Below, piece by piece: positions 16,836 through 24,685 of a stretch of DNA of 64,000 nt (its first letter is position 1; every line of letters begins with the position of its first letter). The DNA is taken from NCBI GenBank assembly GCA_016124795.1, contig WGNB01000006.1, positions 1 to 64,000 on the forward strand. Reading direction: 5' to 3'. Made by a program: the position numbers and the translations under genes. Below the pieces are notes generated by a model, which did not search any database, was not told the DNA's origin, and worked only from the letters and a program-made list of their open reading frames with translations. This DNA is from Rhodopseudomonas sp. Its GTDB lineage: Bacteria; Pseudomonadota; Alphaproteobacteria; Rhizobiales; Xanthobacteraceae.

Positions 16836-18974
16836 TCAGGCTTTGTCGGGCGTCTTCGCATCGTCCGGCAACGCGATCGGCAGCACCAGGGCCGCGCCCA
16901 GCAGCAGCCAGAGCGCGCGCTGGTATAACAGCTCATGGACTTCCGCCATCGTCGCGAAGGCGACGATGGTCAGCACGATCAGCGTACCGGCCATGGTGGT
17001 CCGGTTTTGCAAAGCCTGACTGAAAATTTTCCATCCTGAAATGACAAACACGGCGAGGCCGGCGAGCCCGGTTTCCGCGAGCAGCCAGACCGGCGTCGAG
17101 TGAATGACCAGCGGCACGCCGGTGGTCTTGATCTGGTTCGCCATGTAAGCGCCAAGCCCGGCGCCGAATAACGGATGGGCGATGAACATGCGCAGACCGT
17201 CGACCACGGTTTCGATGTGCTGACGGTCGGACCCGGTTTGCGGCTGACCGAGCAAGGCGATGGCGTTGGTCAGGCCGTCGAAACTGAAGCCGGGTCCGAG
17301 ATTGTGCATTGCAGCTAAAACAAGCGGAACGGTCGACGCCCACAGCGCGGCGATGGCGACGGGACGGAGCGCGATGCCGGCATATAGCGCGGCGATCAGG
17401 ACGACGGGAATGGCGATGAAGCCGGCGCGCGAACCGGCAAACCACAGGCCGGCGAAAATCGCGGCCAGCACGGCGGTACGGCCACGGTCGCTGGCGCGCA
17501 GCGTCAACGCAGCGGCCAGCGCCATCAGCAGGATGAAGGCAAAGGCGTTGGGGTTCTGCGAGAAGCCGGCGACGCGGTCGCCGAACACCGAATGGGGATG
17601 GCCCGCCAGTTCGGCCAGGATCACGATGCCGACATCGAGCACCGCAAGCGCCGCGCCGGCGGCGGCGAAACTGCGCAGCAGAATCTCAAGGCCGGCGTCG
17701 CCCGCGCGCCGCACGATCAGCGCGCCGGTCGCGCCATAGCACAGCAACAGCGGCCAGCCGATCAACCGGCTGGTGAAGGCCCAGTCGGTCATGCCGAAGA
17801 CGGTAAGGCCGTGCAGGAACGACAGACCGATCACCGCCGAGGCGGCGAGCAGCATGGCGTGGAAGCTGGGCACCCGCCAGGCCGGCCAGCCGTGGCCGAT
17901 CTGGCGCAGGCCGAACAGACAGGCGCCGATCATCACCATCGGATCGGCGAGGTTGACGTTGAGCTGGCCGCTGCCGACCGGAATATAGATCTGGAAGAAC
18001 ACCGCGGTCGCCGAGGCGATCGGGATGACCCAGTCGAGCAGCAGGCCGTAATCGAGACCGGCGGCGGTGCGTGGCGCCGGGGTCGGGCTTTTGCCGACAA
18101 CCAGCACGGCGGCGGCCAGGGCGACGACGGAAAGCGACAGCGCGCCAATGACCAGACCGACCACCAGCGCCGCGGCGCTCGACATGCCGATCGCCTTCAG
18201 CGCGACCACCGCGCTTAATTCGCGCAGGCCCCAGCCGCCGAGGCTGATCGGCAGGCTGGACGCGAACATGATCAGGCAGGACGCCGCGATAATCGGGCCG
18301 TAGTCGACGTGCGGTGCAAGAGTACGGGCGGTCACGACATAGGCGCCCAAGGTGGTGAGCTGGATCGCCATTGAAATCGCCGCGCTGCGCAGCATCCGCC
18401 AACCGATCGCCGGCGTCAGCTGGCGCAGCAAGGCGAGCGCGGTCGGTCCCCAGGCATAGGCGGCGCCGGCCGCGGTCGCGGCGGTCAATCCCAGCATCAG
18501 CTTGATCAGATCGAGCCCGCCGCCCTGAAGATCGAAGGTGAAGCGGCCGAACAGATAGAGCGCGCCGCCGACCGCCAGCGTCAACGACATGAACAGGGCG
18601 AAGATGCGCTCGTAGCCGGAGATCATGACACTGGCGGCGGCCGGCACGCCGCGTCGGGCGAGCATGGCGGTGCGGCCGATCATCTGACCGGCGAACTGGA
18701 AGAACAGGTTGCCGGCGAGTTGTCCGACGCTCAGCGTCGCGGTTGCGTCGCGCAGGCTCAGCGAAAAGCCGATATCGGCGGCGATATATTTCAGCCGCAG
18801 CGCGGACAGCAATACGCCGCCGGTGAGGCAGGCGACAGCAACGATCAGGGTGGGGATAGCGAGTGCCGAAAAGGCCGCGGTCAGCGCCGCGGGCGTCGAG
18901 GATGGCAGGACGAAGGCCACGATCCCCAGAACCAGAACCACAGATACCGCCACACTGGCGATTCTCTTCATCAT
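16836..18974 (-). CDS. Fused flippase-like (UPF0104/LPG synthase TM-type) and O-antigen ligase-like membrane protein
   Basis: A 712-aa polytopic membrane protein. The N-terminal half (about residues 1-310) resembles the lysylphosphatidylglycerol-synthase TM/UPF0104 family (SVGQLAGNLFFQFAGQMIGR, SLPISLGGWGLRE). The C-terminal half resembles O-antigen ligase/polymerase proteins, with a Wzy_C-like stretch (GSRAGFIAIPVVLIAAL) and a loop ending HPLFGAGLGAYMANQ. Such a fusion may handle a lipid-linked glycan. It separates korA from korB on the same strand. ATG 18974 or 18971 are both possible; an earlier in-frame start at 19013 is less likely. Confidence 0.75.
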   Translation of the reverse strand: MMKRIASVAVSVVLVLGIVAFVLPSSTPAALTAAFSALAIPTLIVAVACLTGGVLLSALRLKYIAADIGFSLSLRDATATLSVGQLAGNLFFQFAGQMIGRTAMLARRGVPAAASVMISGYERIFALFMSLTLAVGGALYLFGRFTFDLQGGGLDLIKLMLGLTAATAAGAAYAWGPTALALLRQLTPAIGWRMLRSAAISMAIQLTTLGAYVVTARTLAPHVDYGPIIAASCLIMFASSLPISLGGWGLRELSAVVALKAIGMSSAAALVVGLVIGALSLSVVALAAAVLVVGKSPTPAPRTAAGLDYGLLLDWVIPIASATAVFFQIYIPVGSGQLNVNLADPMVMIGACLFGLRQIGHGWPAWRVPSFHAMLLAASAVIGLSFLHGLTVFGMTDWAFTSRLIGWPLLLCYGATGALIVRRAGDAGLEILLRSFAAAGAALAVLDVGIVILAELAGHPHSVFGDRVAGFSQNPNAFAFILLMALAAALTLRASDRGRTAVLAAIFAGLWFAGSRAGFIAIPVVLIAALYAGIALRPVAIAALWASTVPLVLAAMHNLGPGFSFDGLTNAIALLGQPQTGSDRQHIETVVDGLRMFIAHPLFGAGLGAYMANQIKTTGVPLVIHSTPVWLLAETGLAGLAVFVISGWKIFSQALQNRTTMAGTLIVLTIVAFATMAEVHELLYQRALWLLLGAALVLPIALPDDAKTPDKA

Positions 18975-19158
18975 CGACGTCAACCTTATTGCGCGACAGC
19001 GAATACGCAACAACAGCCGCTACGCGCGCCACGCCGTCGGCGCAGCGCTTGCGGTGCACGCAACTGGTCTCGTCACAACAGAATATGTGGTGTGCTACGT
19101 GAAAACCGTAGCCGTCAGGGGCTTAAAATTTTGTTAAGATATACAGCCCGTGGTGGTG

Positions 19159-21009
19159 CTATAGCACGGCCTTGGCCGGCGCGATCTGCAAGGCATCGAG
19201 ATGGTCGATGATCGCCTTGGAGATGAAGCGCGCGGTGATCGGAGTTCCATCGTAGTGCAGGATTGGAACCAGCCGCACCGGATCGATGCCGCATTCATTG
19301 ACGATCAGCGAGCGCAACTGGGCATCGCGGTTCTGTTCGACCACGAAGATGAAGTCGTGATCGGCCACGAAGCTGTTGACCGACGAATGGAACGGGAAGG
19401 CGCGTAGCCGCATCCGGTCGAGCGCGTGGCCGCGCGCCTCGATCATGGCGATGGCCTCGTCCATCGCCGGCGCGGATGAGCCGAAGTAAACCACGCCATA
19501 TTTGGTCGGCTTCGTCGAATTCGCCTGCAACGGCCGCGGCACCAGGTCCTTGGCGGTATCGAATTTGCGCACCAGCCGCTGCATGTTGTCGACGTAAGGC
19601 GCGCCTTCCTCGGTATATTTGGCGTAGCGGTCGCGCGACGTGCCGCGGGTGAAGAACGAACCTTTGGTCGGATGGGTGCCCGGATAGGTGCGGTACGGGA
19701 TACCGTCGCCATCGACGTCGAGGTAACGGCCAAATTCGCGACCGGCCTCGAGTTCGGCGGCCGTCATGACCTTGCCGCGGTCATAGATCTTGCTGTCGTC
19801 CCAGGCGAAGGGCTTCGACAGATGATGGTTCATGCCGATGTCGAGATCGAGCATCACGAAGATCGGCGTCTGCAACCGGTCGGCCAGATCGAAAGCGAGC
19901 GCGCCGAATTCGAAGGCTTCGGCCGGGTTCTCCGGGAACAGCAAGACATGCTTGGTGTCGCCATGCGAGGCGTAGGCGCAGGAGATTATGTCGCATTGCT
20001 GGGTGCGGGTCGGCATGCCGGTCGACGGGCCGGCGCGCTGAACGTCGAAGATCACCGCCGGGATTTCCGCGAAATAAGCGAGCCCGATGAATTCCTGCAT
20101 CAGCGAGATGCCGGGGCCGGAGGTCGCGGTGAAAGCGCGCGCGCCGTTCCAGGCGGCGCCGATCACCATGCCGATCGAGGCCAGTTCGTCCTCGGCCTGG
20201 ACGATCGCGTATTTCGCCTGCTTGGTCTGCGGATCGATGCGCAGCTTGGCGCAGTAACGGGTGAAGGCGTCGGCCAGCGACGAAGACGGCGTGATCGGAT
20301 ACCAGGCGCAGACGGTGGCGCCGCCATAGACGGCGCCAAGCGCGGCCGCCGCATTGCCTTCGACGAAGATCCGGTCGCCGACCTTGTCGGCCTTCTGCAC
20401 CCGAATGCCGAGCGGGCAGGCGAGGTTGAGGATGGCGTAGTCGCGGCCGATGTGCAGCGCCTTGATGTTGGGCGCGATCAGCTTTTCCTTGCCCTTGTAC
20501 TGCTCGCCGATCAGTTGCTCGACCGCCGCGACGTCCATGTCGAGCAGCGCGGTCAGCGCGCCGATATAGATGATGTTCTTGAACAACTGGCGCTGGCGCG
20601 GGTCGGTGTATTCGCGATTGCAGATCGCGGTCAGCGGCACGCCGATGACGGTGATGTCCTTGCGGAACTTCGACGCCGGCAGTTCCTTGGTCGAATCGTA
20701 GAACAGATAGCCGCCCGGTTCGATCGAGGCGATGTCCTTGTCGAAGGTCTGCGGGTTCATCGCCACCATCAGGTCGATGCCGCCGCGCGCGCCGAGGTGG
20801 TTGTCGGCGGTGACGCGAACCTCGTACCAGGTCGGCAATCCCTGAATGTTCGACGGGAAGATGTTGCGCGGCGCCACCGGCACGCCCATGCGCATCACCG
20901 CGCGCGCGAACATCTCATTGGCGCTGGCTGAACCGGAACCGTTGACGTTGGCGAAGCGGATGACGAAATCGTTTACGCGGCTGATCGGCGCGGGCTGGCT
21001 GGTCGGCAT
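19159..21009 (-). CDS. korA: 2-oxoacid:ferredoxin oxidoreductase, fused gamma-alpha subunit
   Basis: The 616-aa protein joins the gamma domain (about residues 1-200, NVNGSGSASANEMFARAVMR) to the alpha pyrimidine-binding domain (AWYPITPSSSLADAF, then QAEDELASIGMVIGAAWNGA and TSGPGISLMQE). It partners the TPP-binding beta subunit encoded downstream. Its start overlaps the upstream flavoprotein gene by 37 bp, which supports co-transcription. Substrate (2-oxoglutarate rather than pyruvate) is inferred from the KorAB-like architecture without a pyruvate-type delta ferredoxin. Confidence 0.92.
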   Translation of the reverse strand: MPTSQPAPISRVNDFVIRFANVNGSGSASANEMFARAVMRMGVPVAPRNIFPSNIQGLPTWYEVRVTADNHLGARGGIDLMVAMNPQTFDKDIASIEPGGYLFYDSTKELPASKFRKDITVIGVPLTAICNREYTDPRQRQLFKNIIYIGALTALLDMDVAAVEQLIGEQYKGKEKLIAPNIKALHIGRDYAILNLACPLGIRVQKADKVGDRIFVEGNAAAALGAVYGGATVCAWYPITPSSSLADAFTRYCAKLRIDPQTKQAKYAIVQAEDELASIGMVIGAAWNGARAFTATSGPGISLMQEFIGLAYFAEIPAVIFDVQRAGPSTGMPTRTQQCDIISCAYASHGDTKHVLLFPENPAEAFEFGALAFDLADRLQTPIFVMLDLDIGMNHHLSKPFAWDDSKIYDRGKVMTAAELEAGREFGRYLDVDGDGIPYRTYPGTHPTKGSFFTRGTSRDRYAKYTEEGAPYVDNMQRLVRKFDTAKDLVPRPLQANSTKPTKYGVVYFGSSAPAMDEAIAMIEARGHALDRMRLRAFPFHSSVNSFVADHDFIFVVEQNRDAQLRSLIVNECGIDPVRLVPILHYDGTPITARFISKAIIDHLDALQIAPAKAVL

Positions 21010-22781
21010 GACGTCCCTGCATGGGTCATTTCAAGAAAGAATTTCTGCATGTCCCAGGCGCCGGTCGGGCATCGTTCGGCGCAGAGACCGCAATGGAGAC
21101 AGACGTCTTCGTCCTTGATCATCGCGCGACCGGTTTTCAGGCCGGTCTGGACATAGAGGTCCTGGGCGAGGTTGAGCGCCGGCGCGGTCAGGCGCTTGCG
21201 CAAGTCGGCTTCCTCGCCGTTTGGCGTGAAGGTGATGCAGTCCATCGGGCAGATGTCGACGCAGGCGTCGCATTCGATGCAAAGCTGCGCCGAGAACACC
21301 GTTTCGACATCGCAGTTCAGGCAGCGGCCGGCTTCCTTGAAGGCCAGTTCGGCGTCGAAGCCGAGTTCGACCTCGGCCTTGATATCTTTCAGCGCCTGTA
21401 CCTTGTCGCGCAGCGGCACTTTATAGCGCTGGTCGGGCTCGATCTCGTTGCTGTAGGACCACTCGTGGATGCCCATCTTCTGGCTGATCTGCTCGACCGC
21501 CGGCAGCGGGCGGTCGGCGATGTCTTCGCCATTGAGCATCTTGTCGATCGAAACCGCGGCCTCGTGGCCATGCGCCACCGCCCAGATGATGTTCTTCGGG
21601 CCGAAAGCGGCGTCGCCGCCGAAGAACACCTTGGGGTGGGTCGACTGGAAGGTGACCTTGTCGACTTTCGGCATATCCCATTCGCCGAAGTCGACGCCGG
21701 CATCGCGCTCGATCCACGGGAAGGCGTTTTCCTGGCCGACGGCAACCAGCACATCGTCGCACGGGAAGTGCTGATCCGGCTCGCCGGCATGGACCAGCTT
21801 GCGGCGGCCCTTGGCATCGTACTCGGCCTTGACCTTCTCGAAGGTAATGCCGGTCAGTCTGCCGTTGTCGTGGGTGAATTCTTTCGGCACCAGGTAATTG
21901 TGAATCGGGATGCCTTCATGCTGGGCATCTTCCTTTTCCCACGGCGAGGCCTTCATTTCGTCGAAGCCCGAGCGCACCACGACCTGCACGTCTTCGCCGC
22001 CGAGGCGGCGCGATGAACGGCAGCAGTCCATCGCCGTATTGCCGCCACCGAGCACGATGACCCGGCGGCCGATCCTGTTGATGTGGCCGAACGACACCGA
22101 CGACAGCCAGTCGATGCCGATGTGAATATTGGCGGCGGCTTCCTTGCGGCCGGGAATGTCGAGATCGCGGCCGCGCGGCGCGCCGGTGCCGACGAAGATC
22201 GCGTCGTAATTTTCGGCGAGCAGCGCCTTCAGCGAGTCGATGCGGCGGCCGGCCTGAAAGGTGACGCCGAGATCGAGGATGTAATTGGTTTCCTCGTCGA
22301 TCACGCTGTCGGGCAGGCGGAACTTCGGAATTTGGGTGCGGATCATGCCGCCGGCTTTGGGGTCCTGATCGATCACCACGCAGTCATAGCCGAGCGGCGC
22401 CAGATCGCGCGCCACGGTCAGCGAAGCCGGCCCGCCGCCGACCAGCGCGATGCGCTTGCCGTTCTTCTTGGTCGCCGGCTTCGGCATCCGCGCGCTGACG
22501 TCATCCTTGAAATCGGCGGCGACGCGCTTGAGCCGGCAGATTGCGACCGGCTCCTTTTCGACGCGGACGCGCCGGCAGGCGGGCTCGCACGGGCGATCGC
22601 AAGTGCGGCCGAGGATGCCGGGAAAGACATTCGACTTCCAGTTCAGCATGTAGGCGTCGCTGTAGCGTCCGGCCGCGATCATCCGGATATATTCCGGAAC
22701 CGGCGTATGCGCCGGACATGCGTATTGGCAGTCCACGACCTTGTGGAAGTAATGCGGATCGGAAATGTCGGTATTCTGCAT
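20973..22781 (-). CDS. FAD/NAD(P)-dependent iron-sulfur oxidoreductase (GltD-like) linked to KorAB
   Basis: A 602-aa flavoprotein like the glutamate synthase small subunit with extra ferredoxin modules. The N-terminal cluster ligands appear as CQYACPAH and CDRPCEPACRR. The FAD motif is ALVGGGPASLTVARDLA and the NADPH motif VLGGGNTAMDCCRSSRR. At the C-terminus there are two 4Fe-4S motifs, CIECDACVDICPMDC and CLHCGLCAERCP. It probably shuttles electrons between NAD(P)H and ferredoxin-level carriers for KorAB, whose alpha gene it overlaps. Confidence 0.9.
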   Translation of the reverse strand: MQNTDISDPHYFHKVVDCQYACPAHTPVPEYIRMIAAGRYSDAYMLNWKSNVFPGILGRTCDRPCEPACRRVRVEKEPVAICRLKRVAADFKDDVSARMPKPATKKNGKRIALVGGGPASLTVARDLAPLGYDCVVIDQDPKAGGMIRTQIPKFRLPDSVIDEETNYILDLGVTFQAGRRIDSLKALLAENYDAIFVGTGAPRGRDLDIPGRKEAAANIHIGIDWLSSVSFGHINRIGRRVIVLGGGNTAMDCCRSSRRLGGEDVQVVVRSGFDEMKASPWEKEDAQHEGIPIHNYLVPKEFTHDNGRLTGITFEKVKAEYDAKGRRKLVHAGEPDQHFPCDDVLVAVGQENAFPWIERDAGVDFGEWDMPKVDKVTFQSTHPKVFFGGDAAFGPKNIIWAVAHGHEAAVSIDKMLNGEDIADRPLPAVEQISQKMGIHEWSYSNEIEPDQRYKVPLRDKVQALKDIKAEVELGFDAELAFKEAGRCLNCDVETVFSAQLCIECDACVDICPMDCITFTPNGEEADLRKRLTAPALNLAQDLYVQTGLKTGRAMIKDEDVCLHCGLCAERCPTGAWDMQKFFLEMTHAGTSCRPASPRRSAA

Positions 22782-23187
22782 TGCGTCCTCGAAACGCGCC
22801 GGGACAATGATCTCGCTTGGAGGTCGCTTGCCTCGCGGTCGCGCGCCACAGCCGATGGCGGCCGGTCTCTCCCTGCGGGTCGGCTTTGTTATGTCGCCGA
22901 CTCCTGAGGTGGATATTATTGATCAGAATGGTTTTAGGCTACTTATCCTTGCGTCTGACATCGATTATCCGCCGATGAACATGCGGCTTTCGCACGTTGA
23001 AAGCGGCGCTGGCGTTGGCCGGATTTCGGCTTATTTAAGGGGGCAAAGGCCCGTTCTCGACAGCGGCGGCGCCACAGGCTAGGCAAGGCGAGTGCTATTG
23101 CAGCGCACAATGCCGGATGCGGTAACGACGAATTTAACATGCCTTGTGAGCAAGGCTTCCGGGCGAGCCCCTTTGAGCGAGACCTGA
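22782..23187. other. Intergenic region upstream of the HAD gene, no gene seen
   Basis: About 400 bp between the divergent flavoprotein and HAD genes. The central part (about 22905-22945) is A/T-richer and includes TTGATCAGAATGG; it likely holds one or both promoters. No ORF here has credible codon use or a ribosome binding site. Confidence 0.4.
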
Positions 23188-23907
23188 ATGCACGACCCCA
23201 AGCTGATCTTATTCGACGTCGACGGTACCCTGATCGACAGCCAGCACATGATCTGCGCGGCGATGGATCGGACTTACCGCGACCACGGATTGGCTGGTCC
23301 GCCGGCGGCGGCGGTGCGCGCGATTATCGGCCTGTCCCTGGCCGAAGCGGTCGGCCGGTTGTCGGCCGGCGCCGACCATCCGGTGGCCAGTCTGGTGGAA
23401 GGTTACAAGACCGCGTTCCAGGCGTTGCGTCTGGCCGGCACTGTCGCGGTGCCGCTTTACCCGGGCGCGCGCGCCGCGATCGACGCCTTGCGGCGGCGGC
23501 CCGATGTGCTGCTCGGCGTCGCCACCGGCAAGTCGCGGCGCGGCGTTGCCGCGATGATCGACATGCACAAGCTCGATAACACCTTCGTCACCATTCAGAC
23601 CGCCGACACGTCGCCGTCGAAACCGCATCCCGGCATGGTGTTGCAGGCGATGGCCGAGACCGGCGTCGCGGCCGCCGACACGGTGGTCGTCGGCGATACC
23701 GCGTTCGACATGCAGATGGCGCGCGCGGCCGGCGCTAGCGCGCTCGGCGTGTCCTGGGGCTATCATCCGGTCGCCGACCTGCAGGCCGCCGGTGCGCATG
23801 ACGTCCTCGACGGTTTCGATGCCCTGCCGTCCGCGCTCGACCGCCTGTGGCCGCGAGGTTCAGGCGCGACCGCTTCATCTCCAGCCATGGTTGCCGACGA
23901 TGCGTGA
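23188..23907 (+). CDS. HAD-superfamily hydrolase (phosphoglycolate phosphatase-like)
   Basis: A 239-aa HAD-IA phosphatase with motif I FDVDGTLIDS (nucleophile D9), motif II in VATGKSRRG, the motif III lysine in SPSKPHPGM and motif IV VVGDTAFDMQMARAAG. GAGCGAGACC precedes the ATG. It overlaps the ATP12 gene by eight bases. This HAD-ATP12 pair is common in Hyphomicrobiales; the substrate is not known from sequence. Confidence 0.9.
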   Translation: MHDPKLILFDVDGTLIDSQHMICAAMDRTYRDHGLAGPPAAAVRAIIGLSLAEAVGRLSAGADHPVASLVEGYKTAFQALRLAGTVAVPLYPGARAAIDALRRRPDVLLGVATGKSRRGVAAMIDMHKLDNTFVTIQTADTSPSKPHPGMVLQAMAETGVAAADTVVVGDTAFDMQMARAAGASALGVSWGYHPVADLQAAGAHDVLDGFDALPSALDRLWPRGSGATASSPAMVADDA

Positions 23908-24676
23908 ATTCATCGAAGAGATCTTCGTCAACCAGCCGCTCGATCCAATGGTGTCGGCGCGTCAGGGTGCGCGCGTCAATCTGCGCAAGAAATTCTACGA
24001 GCGCGCCGATATCGGCGATGACACTGGCGAAGGCTTTCCGCTGCGGCTCGATGGCAAGCAGGTCTTCACGCCGGCCCGTCATGCGTTGGTCGCGCCGACC
24101 GCGGCGCTGGCCGAGCGGATCGCGCAGGAATGGCAGGCGCAGACGGACGTGATCGATCCGGCGACGATGCCGCTGACCCGTCTCGCCAACGTCATTATCG
24201 ATGGCGTCGCCGCTTCGCCGAAGCCGGTGACCGAGGAGATCGTGCAATATCTCGGCACCGATCTGTTGTGCTATCGCGCCGACAGTCCGCCCGGTCTGGT
24301 CGGGCGCCAGAACGATTTATGGAATCCGGTGCTCGACTGGGCACGCGAAGCGCTCGGTGCGCGCTTTGTGCTGATCGAGGGCATTGTCTTTGCCGCGCAG
24401 CCGGAAGCCGCGCTGGCGGCGGCGAGCGCGGCCATCCCGACCGATGCCTGGCGGCTCGGCGCGGTTGCCTCGATCACCACCATCACCGGCTCGGCGCTGC
24501 TGGCGCTCGCCCTGAATGCCGGCGTCTTCGACGCCGATACGGTCTGGGCCGCGGCGCATGTCGATGACGACTGGCAGATCTCGCAATGGGGCAGCGATGC
24601 GCTCGCCGAACAGCGCCGCGCCAACCGGCAGGCCGAGTTCAACGCGGCGGCGGCGGTCCTCAGGCTGGCGGCTTAA
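23900..24676 (+). CDS. ATP12-family chaperone for F1-ATPase assembly
   Basis: ATP12 proteins assist assembly of the alpha subunit into the F1 head; they occur in alphaproteobacteria and mitochondria. The 258-aa protein has the family segments FPLRLDGKQVFTPARHAL, TMPLTRLANVIIDG, YLGTDLLCYRA and SITTITGSALLALAL. ATG 23900 is chosen because it overlaps the HAD stop by eight bases (ATGCGTGA) and gives the family N-terminus. It ends 10 bp before the convergent SulP gene. Confidence 0.92.
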   Translation: MREFIEEIFVNQPLDPMVSARQGARVNLRKKFYERADIGDDTGEGFPLRLDGKQVFTPARHALVAPTAALAERIAQEWQAQTDVIDPATMPLTRLANVIIDGVAASPKPVTEEIVQYLGTDLLCYRADSPPGLVGRQNDLWNPVLDWAREALGARFVLIEGIVFAAQPEAALAAASAAIPTDAWRLGAVASITTITGSALLALALNAGVFDADTVWAAAHVDDDWQISQWGSDALAEQRRANRQAEFNAAAAVLRLAA

Positions 24677-24685
24677 GCCGGCCGC

